64,000 nt of DNA from Gilliamella sp. wkB308 (GTDB lineage: Bacteria > Pseudomonadota > Gammaproteobacteria > Enterobacterales > Orbaceae), in NCBI RefSeq assembly GCF_001690185.1, contig NZ_LZGN01000037.1, positions 124,001 through 188,000 on the forward strand. Reading direction: 5' to 3'. The position numbers were made by a program, and so were the translations under genes. The notes below the pieces were generated by a model. The model worked only from the letters and a program-made list of their open reading frames with translations, searched no databases and was not told the origin of the DNA. Within the stretch, counting starts at the first letter, position 1. The number at the start of each line of letters is the position of its first letter. This document shows positions 26,691 to 36,285 of this stretch, piece after piece.

Positions 26691-26814
26691 ATATGTTTGT
26701 AGCTGATTTAAATTTGAATGCCTAATAATAGCATGGACGCACGGCAAAAACAGTAGTGACTATGGGTTTTGCCGTTATTCATTGATTATTTAAGTGATAG
26801 AATCAGTCGGCTGA

Positions 26815-27402
26815 TTATTCATCTTTCTTTGGATGATCGAATAACCAAGAATTTGCCAATGCTAGGGGTTCTCGGATTAATGCGACATATTTTTCTTCAT
26901 TTCCCCACCCTAATGGTGCCGATAAACCTGATATTTCGTTAAAGCCTGAACGTTTAGCTAGCATTAGCGAACGCAGCATATGAAAATCATTAGTTACCAC
27001 AACTGTCTTGCCTAACGGCAATACACGATTGGCATAGACAAATTGTTGAGCTGTTCGCGTCGATTTATCTTCTTGGTATACCCGTTTTGGATCAATACCT
27101 TTATTAATTAGATATTGTGCCATCACACTTGCTTCGGTCGCCGACTCATTATTACCTTGTCCCCCACACACAACAACTTTCGTTCGTGGATTACGTTGTA
27201 AATAATCGTAGGCAACATCTAATCGTTGGGCTAAGGTGTAATGGGGAACAGCAGGATTACCTACAACAAGTGCGCCTAATACAACTAAGGTGTCGGCATC
27301 TGGCTCTGGCTTTTGTTTAGAATAAAGATAAATAACGATGTTAGTGATAACAAAATAAGTCAAGGTTAACGCTAAGCCATACTTAAATAATTTGGTGATC
27401 AT
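26815..27402 (-). CDS. DUF218 / YdcF-family membrane-anchored protein
   Basis: 195 residues with one N-terminal membrane helix (about 7-27) and a DUF218 domain: DTLVVLGALVVGNPAVP, LAQRLDVAYDYLQRNP, VVVCGGQGNNESATEA, and VVVTNDFHMLRSLMLAKR. Members (YdcF, SanA, ElyC) face the periplasm or cytosol and are tied to envelope/peptidoglycan precursor maintenance, or bind SAM in the case of YdcF. Which subgroup this belongs to cannot be settled by eye. It stops 12 bp upstream of... the tag gene lies just upstream on the same strand, so the two are probably co-transcribed. Confidence 0.8.
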   Translation of the reverse strand: MITKLFKYGLALTLTYFVITNIVIYLYSKQKPEPDADTLVVLGALVVGNPAVPHYTLAQRLDVAYDYLQRNPRTKVVVCGGQGNNESATEASVMAQYLINKGIDPKRVYQEDKSTRTAQQFVYANRVLPLGKTVVVTNDFHMLRSLMLAKRSGFNEISGLSAPLGWGNEEKYVALIREPLALANSWLFDHPKKDE

Positions 27403-27414
27403 TTCTTTTAACTC

Positions 27415-27978
27415 CTATTTTTTATAACAATGTTCAAAATGGTCATTGACTAATCCCATTGATTGCATAAAAGCGTAACAAATCGTTGACCCAACAAAAG
27501 AAAAGCCTCGTTTTTTTAATGCCTTTGATAGTTTATCAGATATATCGGTACTGACAGGCACTTCACTAAGCTCTTTGTAGTGATTGATAATTGGTTTACC
27601 GTCGACAAAAGACCAAATAAATGTCGAAAAATCTTCATTATTACTTTTCATTGTTAGATAAGCTTGTGCATTTTTTATAATACTATTTAGTTTTAATCGA
27701 TTCCGAATCAGTCCTTTGTTTTCAAGTAAACGTTCAACATCTTTTAGGGTTAATGTAATAATTTTTTCAGGGTTAAAATCATAAAAACAGCGCCGATATT
27801 CTTCACGTTTTTTCAATACCGTGATCCAAGATAATCCAGCTTGTTGTCCTTCTAAACAGATTTTTTCAAATAATTTTAGACTATCATACTGGGCAACCCC
27901 CCATTCGTTATCGTGATAATTTATATATAAAGGATCGTTTGAAACCCAGTCACAGCGTGTTAATGTTTTAGTCATCAT
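27415..27978 (-). CDS. tag: DNA-3-methyladenine glycosylase I (Tag)
   Basis: Removes 3-methyladenine from alkylated DNA. About 187 residues, as in E. coli. Near-identical family blocks: RCDWVSNDPLYINYHDNEWG at the start, CLEGQQAGLSWITVLKKREE, and SKALKKRGFSFVGSTICYAF. The zinc site (Cys and His near the N-terminus; NDHFEHC at the C-terminus) is preserved. Three in-frame ATGs (27990, 27978, 27975) are possible; AAGGA lies best, though a little far, for the middle one. It sits just upstream of the DUF218 gene (12-bp gap). Confidence 0.93.
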   Translation of the reverse strand: MMTKTLTRCDWVSNDPLYINYHDNEWGVAQYDSLKLFEKICLEGQQAGLSWITVLKKREEYRRCFYDFNPEKIITLTLKDVERLLENKGLIRNRLKLNSIIKNAQAYLTMKSNNEDFSTFIWSFVDGKPIINHYKELSEVPVSTDISDKLSKALKKRGFSFVGSTICYAFMQSMGLVNDHFEHCYKK

Positions 27979-28212
27979 CCCCAAATTCATCCTTAGTTAA
28001 CATAGTTTATTGATAGTACAACATAAAATAATTAAATGTTTTAATTATTATAAATCAAATGTTCAGTTTTACCGCATTCATTAAATTTTTTTATGATGAA
28101 ATTAAATACAATTTTTTATGGCAGAATGTGATTTTTATAACAAGATTTAGTTAAAAAAGAGTCATTTTCTTTATTTTCTATTTTATTTTAACCATAAAAA
28201 TAAGGTTTTTTC

Positions 28213-29565
28213 ATGAGTCAATCTGAAATTAACGCAGAATGGCAGCCTGCTGCAAGGCCATTAAACAGTAAAGATTTAAAAACATTAGTTTTATCTTCTT
28301 TGGGGGGAACGTTAGAATTTTATGATTTTGTCATCTATGCCCTGTATATCGATACGATTGTCAAACCTCTATTTTTACCCCATACGTTATCACCTTTAAC
28401 ATTAGATCTTTTTGCATGGGGAATTTTTGCTGCTGGCTACTTGGTTCGCCCTGTTGGCGGTATCATTATGGCTCATTTTGGCGATAAAGTCGGTCGCAAA
28501 AAAATGTTCACACTTAGCGTGTCAATGATGGCTTTACCCACATTTATTATTGGTATTTTACCCACCTACGAAACCATTGGAATTTTTGCACCGTTGTTAT
28601 TATTAGTGATGCGTATGTTGCAAGGAGCAGCCATTGGCGGTGAAATGCCGGGCGCTTGGGTTTTTATTGCTGAACACGTGCCAAAACAACGTTATGGCTT
28701 TGGTGTCGGAACCTTAACTTCGGGTATTACTGGGGGTATTTTACTTGGCTTTATTGTGACCATTATTATTGATCTTTGTTTTAGCCACCAAAATATTTTA
28801 GATTATGCTTGGCGAATCCCTTTTATTGTTGGTGGTATTTTTGGCATCATTTCGGTTTATTTGCGTCGGTTTTTATCCGAAACCCCTATTTTCAAAGAAT
28901 TAGCCGCCCGTAAGGCAATTGAAAAAAATATTCCTGTCATTTCGGTGTTAAAAAATCATAAAACGGCGTGTTTGATTGTGGCACTTTTAACTTGGTCATT
29001 ATCCACTGCAATTATGGTGGGTATTTTAATAACACCAGGGCGTATTGTTGGTGGAATGTACCATTTTGCCAATCTGGATTGGCGAATTGGTGGTTGTATT
29101 GCGGCATTAACCTTAACTATCGGTTGTGTTATTTCAGGCTGGTTAGAAGACAAACTGGGGACAACAAAAACAGTGATCATAACATGGGGTGGTTTGGCTG
29201 TGATGAGTATCTATTTTTATAGTATTTTATCGCCAACTATTTCACTTACTAAATTATATTTAACTTGGGCAATATTTGGTTTATTTATTGGTGCAATCGC
29301 CATGACACCAATCATTGGTACAAGAACTTTTCCACCTGCGATTCGTTATTCGGGTTTGTCGTTTTCTTATAATTTAGCCTACGCTTTGTTTAGCGCAATT
29401 ACACCAACTTTAACTATTTATCTTTTGAGCCCTGAACATTTATTGGGTCAATATAGTTATCTTGGTGCAGGTATTTATATCTCGTTTGTCGCGTTAATTG
29501 CTGTTGCGGTGGGGTTTTATCCGTTAGCAAAAAAAGGTTGGTCAAATAAACCCAATAATAAATAA
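28213..29565 (+). CDS. MFS transporter, metabolite:H+ symporter (MHS) family
   Basis: 450-residue, 12-helix permease. The N-terminal SSLGGTLEFYDFVIYAL (33-49), RPVGGIIMAHFGDKVGRKKMF (79-on) and RMLQGAAIGGEMPGAWVFIAEH (about 133-154) are diagnostic of the MHS group (ProP, ShiA, KgtP, citrate carriers). R/K-rich loop GDKVGRKK is the MFS signature. Substrate is not readable; organic acids or osmolytes are family norms. AAGG precedes the ATG at good spacing. It is a single-gene unit ending at a strong terminator shared with gor. Confidence 0.87.
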   Translation: MSQSEINAEWQPAARPLNSKDLKTLVLSSLGGTLEFYDFVIYALYIDTIVKPLFLPHTLSPLTLDLFAWGIFAAGYLVRPVGGIIMAHFGDKVGRKKMFTLSVSMMALPTFIIGILPTYETIGIFAPLLLLVMRMLQGAAIGGEMPGAWVFIAEHVPKQRYGFGVGTLTSGITGGILLGFIVTIIIDLCFSHQNILDYAWRIPFIVGGIFGIISVYLRRFLSETPIFKELAARKAIEKNIPVISVLKNHKTACLIVALLTWSLSTAIMVGILITPGRIVGGMYHFANLDWRIGGCIAALTLTIGCVISGWLEDKLGTTKTVIITWGGLAVMSIYFYSILSPTISLTKLYLTWAIFGLFIGAIAMTPIIGTRTFPPAIRYSGLSFSYNLAYALFSAITPTLTIYLLSPEHLLGQYSYLGAGIYISFVALIAVAVGFYPLAKKGWSNKPNNK

Positions 29566-29575
29566 TTCTATCAAT

Positions 29576-29604
29576 AAAAAAGCAGGATGTTGCCTGCTTT
29601 TTTT
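29576..29604. terminator. Bidirectional terminator between the MHS transporter and gor
   Basis: AAAAAAGCAGG and CCTGCTTTTTT arms with a 6-nt loop, T-run on either strand, located between two convergent genes. Confidence 0.85.
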
Positions 29605-29634
29605 ATTCTATTTTGAATCCAGACAAATCGACAA

Positions 29635-30987
29635 TTAACGCATGGTGACAAATTCTTCTGCGGCGGTTGGATGAATGGCTATGGTGTTATCAAAATCTTT
29701 TTTGGTTGCGCCCATTTTGAGTGCTACCGCAAAACCTTGTAATATTTCATCCATACCATAACCGATACCATGAATGCCGATAATTTTTTCGTCATCACCA
29801 ACACAGACTAATTTCATTCGACAAGGTTGACGATGCTGTGTTACGGCTGTATACATCGCAGTAAAAGTTGATTTATAGACTTTAACGTTTTCTTGTCCAT
29901 ATTGTAAAATCGCTTCAGGCTCTGTCAATCCAACAGTACCAATTGCAGGATGCGTAAAGACAACAGTTGGAATATTGTTATAATCTAAATGTTCATCAGG
30001 TTTGTTATTAAATAACCGTTCAGATAAGCGACGACCGGCAGCTACAGCAACAGGGGTTAAGGCTGTTGCGCCTGTGTCATCGCCAACCGAGTAAATACCA
30101 GCAACATTTGTATTTTGGTACTTGTCTACAACAATAAATCCGTTATCGTTAACCTTGATACCAGCCGCCAGTAAGTTCATATTTTGTGTTGCGGGTTCAC
30201 GACCAATTGCCCAAATGATACAATCAACAGTATAACTTTCTCCATTTTCAAGGTTTAACGTTAACGAGTTATCACTATTTTTAGTCACTGATTTTGGAAT
30301 CGCAAACGTGTGGAGTTGTTGACCTTCACTGGCTATCACTTCCATTAAGGTTTCAATGATGAGTGGATCAAAACTGCGTAAAGGTGTCGCTTGGCGTATA
30401 AATTGATGAGTTTGAGAACCTAATGAATGTAATACGCTGGCTATTTCACAAGCAATATAGCCTGCCCCCACGACAGCTACACGTTTAGGTAAAGCTTTGA
30501 GTGCAAAAAAACCATCAGATGTAATACCATATTCCGCACCAGGAATATTCGGAATACTCGGTTTTCCACCAACGGCTATTAGTATGTGATCGGCGGTATA
30601 TTGTTCACCATTCACGTCAATGGTGTGAGAATCAACAAATTTAGCATAACCATAAATGACATCGACTTTATTATTGGTTAGTACACGGTCATAAGACTGA
30701 TGTATTCGGTCGATGTAAGCGTTTCGGCTTGCCAGCAGTTTATCCCAACTAAATTGATTGATAGTCGTATCAAATCCATAATCAGGGCCATAATGATTGA
30801 TTGCTTCAGCAATTTGAGCGCCATACCACATGATTTTTTTGGGCACACAACCCACGTTGACGCAAGTCCCACCTAAAGATTTTGCTTCGATGATTGCGCA
30901 TTTTTTGCCATAAGAAGCCGCTCGGTTTACCGATGCTATGCCACCACTTCCACCACCGATTGCAATATAATCATAATGTTTAGTCAT
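29635..30987 (-). CDS. gor: Glutathione-disulfide reductase
   Basis: 450-residue cytosolic flavoenzyme, the same length as E. coli Gor. FAD-binding [14 protein letters not shown] (11-24) is followed by the redox-active CVNVGC (C42/C47) and the NADPH fold [15 protein letters not shown], with NADP-selecting arginines in [13 protein letters not shown]. The C-terminal HPTAAEE contains the catalytic His-Glu pair. It regenerates GSH from GSSG using NADPH. GGAAATTTA precedes the ATG. Confidence 0.96.
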   Translation of the reverse strand: MTKHYDYIAIGGGSGGIASVNRAASYGKKCAIIEAKSLGGTCVNVGCVPKKIMWYGAQIAEAINHYGPDYGFDTTINQFSWDKLLASRNAYIDRIHQSYDRVLTNNKVDVIYGYAKFVDSHTIDVNGEQYTADHILIAVGGKPSIPNIPGAEYGITSDGFFALKALPKRVAVVGAGYIACEIASVLHSLGSQTHQFIRQATPLRSFDPLIIETLMEVIASEGQQLHTFAIPKSVTKNSDNSLTLNLENGESYTVDCIIWAIGREPATQNMNLLAAGIKVNDNGFIVVDKYQNTNVAGIYSVGDDTGATALTPVAVAAGRRLSERLFNNKPDEHLDYNNIPTVVFTHPAIGTVGLTEPEAILQYGQENVKVYKSTFTAMYTAVTQHRQPCRMKLVCVGDDEKIIGIHGIGYGMDEILQGFAVALKMGATKKDFDNTIAIHPTAAEEFVTMR

Positions 30988-31418
30988 TAAATTTCCTTCG
31001 TGCTGATTACTAAAATTAGCTATTAGCTTTGCATAAAGTGAAAAATAAAAAAAGTATTTATTTTAAAATTTAACAATAGTTTTTAACGATTAATATCCAC
31101 AATTAGTAGATTTTTATTTAATAACCTATTTTTCTAATTGGTTAATTTTGACTTATAACTTATTTTACTTTAAATAATTTTTTTAACAGCGTTGTTTTCC
31201 AACTATTGTGATAGGGTTTTTAGTAATACATAAATACATCAAAAATTAAGTAATTTTTTAGAGCAATCGTTTTTTGTCGGTATTGGTCGATGCCGCCCTT
31301 AGGATCGGTTTGTAGAAAGGACAAGTTATTCAATTGTTGACGTAATTTTATGCCAGCCACAATATTTATATTTTTGAGTTATCTTTGCTTGCATCAAAGT
31401 CCGTATTCATTGTGTTTG
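30988..31418. other. Non-coding region between gor and tatC
   Basis: 431 bp, AT-rich on the gor side. tatD, which follows tatC in E. coli, is not here, and I do not see a recognisable remnant. A 58-codon open stretch without start codon or ribosome site (31220-31393, minus) is not enough for a gene call. Confidence 0.45.
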
Positions 31419-32165
31419 TTATTCACTATCTTCATCTTCCTCATTTTTACGAGGTTGATAAAAACGGGCGAAAAAGGTGCCAATTTCAAACAGTAAACAA
31501 ATTGGTATCGCTAATAATATTTGTGAAAACACATCAGGTGGGGTAACAAACATAGCAACGGCAAATACAGCGACAATGATGTAAGGTCTTTTTTTCCTTA
31601 GACTTTTTGGTGTGGTCACGCCTGTCCAACAGAGTAATATAATGGCGACAGGGACTTCAAAAGCAAATCCGAATACCACAAACAACGTCATAACGAAATC
31701 AAGATATTTGGTGATATCGGTGTTAATTGCCACATCAATTGGTGCAGTGTGGATAAAAAAGTAAAATGCGAGTGGAAATACCACAAAATAAGCAAAAGCA
31801 ATACCTATATAAAATAGTACTGTGCTTGATATAATCAGTGGCATGACTAAACGTTTTTCATTTTGATATAACGCGGGTGCAACAAATCCCCACACTTGAT
31901 AAAGTACATAGGGAATAGAGATAAATATCGCCACCACTGCCGTTAATTTAATTGGTGTAAAAAAAGGGGCTGCGATATCAGTTGCAATCATGCTACTACC
32001 GGTAGGTAATTGACTAATTAACGGATTAGCAACAATGTGATAAATGTCATTAGAAAAATAGAGCAGACAAACCAGAACTAATAAAATGCAGATAATACAA
32101 CGTAAAAGTCGAGTTCTAAGTTCAACAAGGTGTCCAATTAAAGGTTGAGATGCGTCGTCTGTCAT
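31419..32165 (-). CDS. tatC: Sec-independent translocase subunit TatC
   Basis: 248-residue inner-membrane receptor for twin-arginine signal peptides, with six membrane helices. Family hallmarks: [12 protein letters not shown] (9-20) with the conserved glutamate of the signal-peptide site, FFTPIKLT (about 70), [16 protein letters not shown] and [12 protein letters not shown]. It overlaps the tatB stop by 4 nt (ATGA), showing translational coupling. The acidic tail (KNEEDEDSE) is unusual but short. It completes a tatABC operon behind ubiE-ubiB. Confidence 0.96.
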   Translation of the reverse strand: MTDDASQPLIGHLVELRTRLLRCIICILLVLVCLLYFSNDIYHIVANPLISQLPTGSSMIATDIAAPFFTPIKLTAVVAIFISIPYVLYQVWGFVAPALYQNEKRLVMPLIISSTVLFYIGIAFAYFVVFPLAFYFFIHTAPIDVAINTDITKYLDFVMTLFVVFGFAFEVPVAIILLCWTGVTTPKSLRKKRPYIIVAVFAVAMFVTPPDVFSQILLAIPICLLFEIGTFFARFYQPRKNEEDEDSE

Positions 32166-32500
32166 GATTTGTCTTTATTTGGGGTTTCAATATCGGTTTG
32201 GGTTGCTGAATCAATCTCTTTTTGTAACGATTCCGTCACACGTTTTAAATCATCAATCGATTCTTGGATTTCAGGTGTTAAGTTGGTTAAACCACTTTGT
32301 TCTGCCTTTTTTAAACTATCTTGTAATTCTTGCAGTTTTAACTCTTTGTTGAGTTCTAGTTGAACAGTTGCCGACATTCGTCGTAATACTTTAATCCAAC
32401 CTGCAACGGTTTTAATTGCAATAGGCAAACGCTCGGGCCCTAATACAACCAGTCCAATAATTAAAACTAATAATAATTGACCAAAGCTGATATCAAACAC
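32162..32500 (-). CDS. tatB: Sec-independent translocase subunit TatB
   Basis: 112 residues: N-terminal membrane helix with [20 protein letters not shown], then [11 protein letters not shown], an amphipathic helix and a charged tail. E8-like acidic and GP hinge residues match TatB. It forms the receptor complex with TatC. It is shorter than the E. coli protein (171). The gene is 3 bp after tatA and overlaps tatC. Confidence 0.93.
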   Translation of the reverse strand: MFDISFGQLLLVLIIGLVVLGPERLPIAIKTVAGWIKVLRRMSATVQLELNKELKLQELQDSLKKAEQSGLTNLTPEIQESIDDLKRVTESLQKEIDSATQTDIETPNKDKS

Positions 32501-32503
32501 AAC

Positions 32504-32725
32504 CTACTCTTTTTTTGTCGTTTGTTCATCGTTAGAGGAATCTACAGTTTCAACTTTATTAGGTTGTTCTGTCGATGTTGTTTTATCATCATCCTCATTC
32601 ATTGCTTTTTTAAAGCCTTTAATTGATGCACCAAGATCCGAACCTAATGAGCGTAATTTTTTGGTTCCAAACAATAATACAATAACTGCGATTAATATGA
32701 GTAATTGAGGCCAACTTGGCATCAT
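32504..32725 (-). CDS. tatA: Sec-independent translocase subunit TatA
   Basis: 73 residues from the ATG at 32725, chosen because GGAG lies 9 nt upstream and the protein then begins [14 protein letters not shown], like other TatA proteins. An in-frame ATG at 32746 lacks a ribosome site. The short membrane helix, the hinge FGTKKL and the amphipathic helix [15 protein letters not shown] are near-identical to E. coli. It oligomerises to form the translocation pore element. Confidence 0.93.
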   Translation of the reverse strand: MMPSWPQLLILIAVIVLLFGTKKLRSLGSDLGASIKGFKKAMNEDDDKTTSTEQPNKVETVDSSNDEQTTKKE

Positions 32726-32795
32726 GATAATTATCTCCGACGTCATTTGTGATTTTGATTATACACTTAAATTATCAGATTCCCAAATAACTCAT

Positions 32796-34337
32796 TTAAT
32801 GAATAATCAGCATAGACATAAATAATATAGTTAGTATTCCTATTAAGCTGTATAAAATTCGTTCTCTTTTTTTGCGACACGTTAATTCATGATTAATCTG
32901 TTTAATTTGATGATTCATCTGTTTTGTCATGCGTGCGTAATCATTAAGTTTTGCAGGCAGTTCAGGCAAAAGCGTTCGCCATTGTGGTAATGAAGCCCAT
33001 GCTTGTTGAATAATTGTTTTAGCACTATATTTGTCTTCATACCATTTTTCTAAGAATGGTTTAGCGGTTTGCCATAAGTCGAGTTCTGGATATAGTTGAC
33101 GCCCCAAACCTTCAATATAAAATAGCGTTTTTTGCAACAAGATTAATTGTGGTTGAATCTCCATTTCAAATCGTCTAGCAACATCAAATAATTTTAGTAA
33201 AATTTGTGAGAATGAGATTTCAGCCAACGGTTTTGCAAAAGCAGGCTCGCATACGTTGCGCATTGCCATTTCAAAAGCAATTGGATCGGTAGATTCAGGA
33301 ACCCAACCCGATGCAATGTAGGTTTCGGCAATTTTGCGATAATCTTGATTAAAAAAAGCAAGAAAATTTTCAGCAAGATAGTGCTGGTCATCTTCTGTTA
33401 AAATTCCAATAATAGCGCAATCAATTCCAATATAACGAGGGTTTTGTGGCTCGGTAATGTCAATAAAAATATTGCCCGGATGCATATCGGCATGGAAAAA
33501 ATTATCTTTGAAAACCTGCGTGAAAAAAGCTTGAACACCTCGTTCAGCAAGTAACTTCATATCAATGTTGTGTTGTTTAAGTGTTTGGATATCACCAATT
33601 GGCACACCTTTTATGTGTTCCTCAACTAAGATAGTTTCTCGACAGAGTTCTTGATAGATGTAAGGTATATACAATATGTTGCTATTGATAAAATTGTCAC
33701 GTAACCGAATGGTATTATAAGCTTCTTGTTGTAAGTCTAACTCTTTCATTAAGGTAAGTTCATAGTCACGTACGATTTCAATAGCTCGTAACTTTGCACC
33801 GAACTTAATGCGTTTAGTAAATTGTTTGGCAAGCCAATACATTAAACCAATATCCGCTTTTATGACAGGTATTATGTTAGGACGCAATACTTTAATGACA
33901 ATTTCAGCTTGGCTGCGTTTTAATATGGCTGTATGAACTTGTGCAATCGATGCCGATGCCAATGGTTGCTCATCAAAATCTGAAAAATAATAATCGATTG
34001 GCTGACCTAGTGCTTTTTCGATTAGTTGTTTTGCCACTTTTCCGTCAAAAGGATCAACTTGGTCTTGTAATTTAGCTAAACTGTCTGCAATATCTTTAGA
34101 AAGCACATCTCGACGAGTTGATATCATTTGACCAAATTTTATCCAGACCGGCCCAAGCTCTTGCAATGCTTGACGTAATCGCTCGCCAATTTCTTCATGT
34201 TTTGCTTTCGGCCTTATCCAAAATAAACATGATATTAAAATTGGTAACCACTTTGAAAATCGGTTAGTTGGCAATAATTCATTTAATTGATATGCACGAA
34301 AAACGGTTAATATTTTATAGAGTCTGAAAAATGTCAT
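32796..34337 (-). CDS. ubiB: Ubiquinone biosynthesis accessory kinase-like protein UbiB
   Basis: 513-residue atypical kinase (ADCK/ABC1 family) needed for ubiquinone synthesis. KxGQ motif LGPVWIKFGQMISTR, the alanine-rich loop ASASIAQVH, the VIKVLRPN lysine, and the catalytic FHADMHPGN with IGIDCAIIG are all visible. C-terminal membrane helix (ILYSLIGILTILFMSMLII) anchors it. In E. coli the order is ubiE-ubiJ-ubiB; here ubiE ends only 13 bp upstream and ubiJ is missing from the operon. The rest of the operon continues into tatABC. Confidence 0.94.
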   Translation of the reverse strand: MTFFRLYKILTVFRAYQLNELLPTNRFSKWLPILISCLFWIRPKAKHEEIGERLRQALQELGPVWIKFGQMISTRRDVLSKDIADSLAKLQDQVDPFDGKVAKQLIEKALGQPIDYYFSDFDEQPLASASIAQVHTAILKRSQAEIVIKVLRPNIIPVIKADIGLMYWLAKQFTKRIKFGAKLRAIEIVRDYELTLMKELDLQQEAYNTIRLRDNFINSNILYIPYIYQELCRETILVEEHIKGVPIGDIQTLKQHNIDMKLLAERGVQAFFTQVFKDNFFHADMHPGNIFIDITEPQNPRYIGIDCAIIGILTEDDQHYLAENFLAFFNQDYRKIAETYIASGWVPESTDPIAFEMAMRNVCEPAFAKPLAEISFSQILLKLFDVARRFEMEIQPQLILLQKTLFYIEGLGRQLYPELDLWQTAKPFLEKWYEDKYSAKTIIQQAWASLPQWRTLLPELPAKLNDYARMTKQMNHQIKQINHELTCRKKRERILYSLIGILTILFMSMLIIH

Positions 34338-34350
34338 TATATTTCATCGC

Positions 34351-35127
34351 TTAAAATTTAAAACCAGTATGTAACGCCACAATACCACCAGTCATATTGT
34401 GATATTTGACATCTACAAATCCTGCATCTTCCATCATTTTTTTCAATGTTTTTTGATCAGGATGCATTCGAATTGATTCCGCTAAATAACGGTAACTATC
34501 AGCATCATTCGCAATAACTTTGCCCATTAACGGTAACATAGTAAATGAATAAAGATCATAAGCTTTATTTAAAATTGGATATTGCGGTTTGGAAAATTCA
34601 AGAATTAATAAACGCCCACCAGGTTTTAATACTCGCCACATGGATTGTAACGCTTTATTTTTGTCAGTCACATTACGTAGACCAAAAGAGATGGTAATAC
34701 AGTCAAAAAAATTGTCAGCAAAAGGTAACTCTTCAGCGTTAGCTTGTACATATTCAATATTTTTAAATAATCCTTTGTCACGAAGCTTTTCGCGTCCAAC
34801 TTTTAACATGGATTCATTGATATCAGCGAGCACCACTAATCCGTCATCGCCAATTAATTGTGAGAATTTTGCAGTTAAATCTCCAGTGCCACCAGCAAGA
34901 TCTAATACTTTTTGACCTTTACGCACACTGCTATATTCAATGGTAATTTTTTTCCAAATACGATGAATACCAAATGACATTAAATCATTCATTACATCAT
35001 ATTTGTCGGCAACGGAATGAAAGACATCCGCAACACGTTTAACTTTATCTTGTTTTAAAACTTGCGTAAAACCAAAATCTATTTTTTCTTGATTATCGTT
35101 ATTTTGTTTGTCAGAAGATTGAGACAT
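34351..35127 (-). CDS. ubiE: Ubiquinone/menaquinone C-methyltransferase UbiE
   Basis: 258-residue SAM-dependent methyltransferase (E. coli 251). Motif I is [15 protein letters not shown], post-motifs are [21 protein letters not shown] and [15 protein letters not shown], and [13 protein letters not shown] and [12 protein letters not shown] are UbiE signatures. It methylates the quinone ring of demethylmenaquinol and the ubiquinone precursor. First gene of the ubiE-ubiB-tatABC cluster. Confidence 0.95.
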   Translation of the reverse strand: MSQSSDKQNNDNQEKIDFGFTQVLKQDKVKRVADVFHSVADKYDVMNDLMSFGIHRIWKKITIEYSSVRKGQKVLDLAGGTGDLTAKFSQLIGDDGLVVLADINESMLKVGREKLRDKGLFKNIEYVQANAEELPFADNFFDCITISFGLRNVTDKNKALQSMWRVLKPGGRLLILEFSKPQYPILNKAYDLYSFTMLPLMGKVIANDADSYRYLAESIRMHPDQKTLKKMMEDAGFVDVKYHNMTGGIVALHTGFKF

Positions 35128-35188
35128 AAAATTTACCCATCACAAAGATTTAGGCTATTTTAGCATAAGCCAGAATAAAAGTGATGAA

Positions 35189-36124
35189 CTAAATCAACAA
35201 CCTTTCGACCATATTGGATACGGTTTCAAAATATTCTAATGATGAGAGTTTTGGGTCAAAATCTTTTTCATGGATGACTAAATCAAAATGATAATTTTCT
35301 TTTAATGCGTTTAAAACTTGATGTTCTTTATCAAACACTTGCTGATAATAATCTGCTAACGTATCAAAATCGATTGAAGCAAACAGTAATTTATTAGCCT
35401 GTACTTCAGCACTCGATATCCGTTCAACATGTAACATTGCAATTTTAAGGTAATCAGCCTCACTTAAATAACGCTTATTATGTGAGTTTGTTAATTCCCG
35501 TTCGATATAATTAATATAGCCGTTTGATACATATTGCGTGTTGTAAATATTAGCGAGCTGTATTGGAAGTTCTTTAAATATTCCTTGTCCTATAATCGCC
35601 ACTTTTCTGACAAAAAAAGGCTTGGCAGCTTGTGCTATAAAAGACCAATTTTGGTAGGGTTTTTCGCGTATTTGAGTAGCACTAATATTCATAAAGTTGC
35701 GATCAGCATCAATAATCATTGCTGGGCAACCGAAATAAAGCTCATGATTTTTTACATCTTGAGGTTCACTGGTAAATATAACCGTTGGTTTGATTTTATA
35801 TTCATTCAAAATAAGTTTGACACGATCACTCCAGTCTTTCCACCCATTTGGATAAGATTGGATTCCAGCTTCATCTAAAACATGAATATGAATATTATGA
35901 CGGTCTTTGAAGGTTTCTTTCAACCATGTGAATCGGTCACTGACTTTAGGTTGTTTTGATAAATGGCTTTTGTCAAACAGTTGTTGATCACGTGATGGTT
36001 CACAGCCAAGAAAAATATGTAATTCATTGACCTGACTCATCGATTTTTCAATTAAATATATATGTCCACTATGTAGAGGATAAAACTTACCAAAAATTAA
36101 ACCAACTTTATGTTTAGACTCCAT
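35189..36124 (-). CDS. NadR-like NMN adenylyltransferase with degenerate kinase domain
   Basis: 311 residues from ATG 36124 (TTG at 36136 possible). The NMN adenylyltransferase half is normal: GKFYPLHSGH (12-21) with the HxGH nucleotide site, and ISATQIREKP (147-156). The usual N-terminal DNA-binding domain of enterobacterial NadR (about 60 residues) is absent. The C-terminal ribosylnicotinamide kinase region can still be aligned (KVAII, YNTQYVSNGYINYIEREL, DKEHQVLNALKENYHFDLVI), but the P-loop GGESSGKS is replaced by GQGIFKEL (about 179-186), lacking the GKS. Kinase activity is therefore unlikely. It would make NAD+ from NMN at best. A role for the remaining domain is unknown. Confidence 0.8.
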   Translation of the reverse strand: MESKHKVGLIFGKFYPLHSGHIYLIEKSMSQVNELHIFLGCEPSRDQQLFDKSHLSKQPKVSDRFTWLKETFKDRHNIHIHVLDEAGIQSYPNGWKDWSDRVKLILNEYKIKPTVIFTSEPQDVKNHELYFGCPAMIIDADRNFMNISATQIREKPYQNWSFIAQAAKPFFVRKVAIIGQGIFKELPIQLANIYNTQYVSNGYINYIERELTNSHNKRYLSEADYLKIAMLHVERISSAEVQANKLLFASIDFDTLADYYQQVFDKEHQVLNALKENYHFDLVIHEKDFDPKLSSLEYFETVSNMVERLLI

Positions 36125-36285
36125 ACCACTTACCAATGCATTTAAAACTTGTTAACAATCTACAGAAAAAATATTCATTTTCTAACCAATTGATGCTATT
36201 TAACATATACCCTATTTTATCAAATACCATTAACCTTTATTGGCATTAATGTTTTGAGCAAAAATAAAGTAATCATATTTTTTAA

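Noticed and set aside
31220-31393. Open stretch on the minus strand downstream of tatC
   Set aside because: No start codon or ribosome site, and no family recognised. It could be a remnant but there is not enough to call it.
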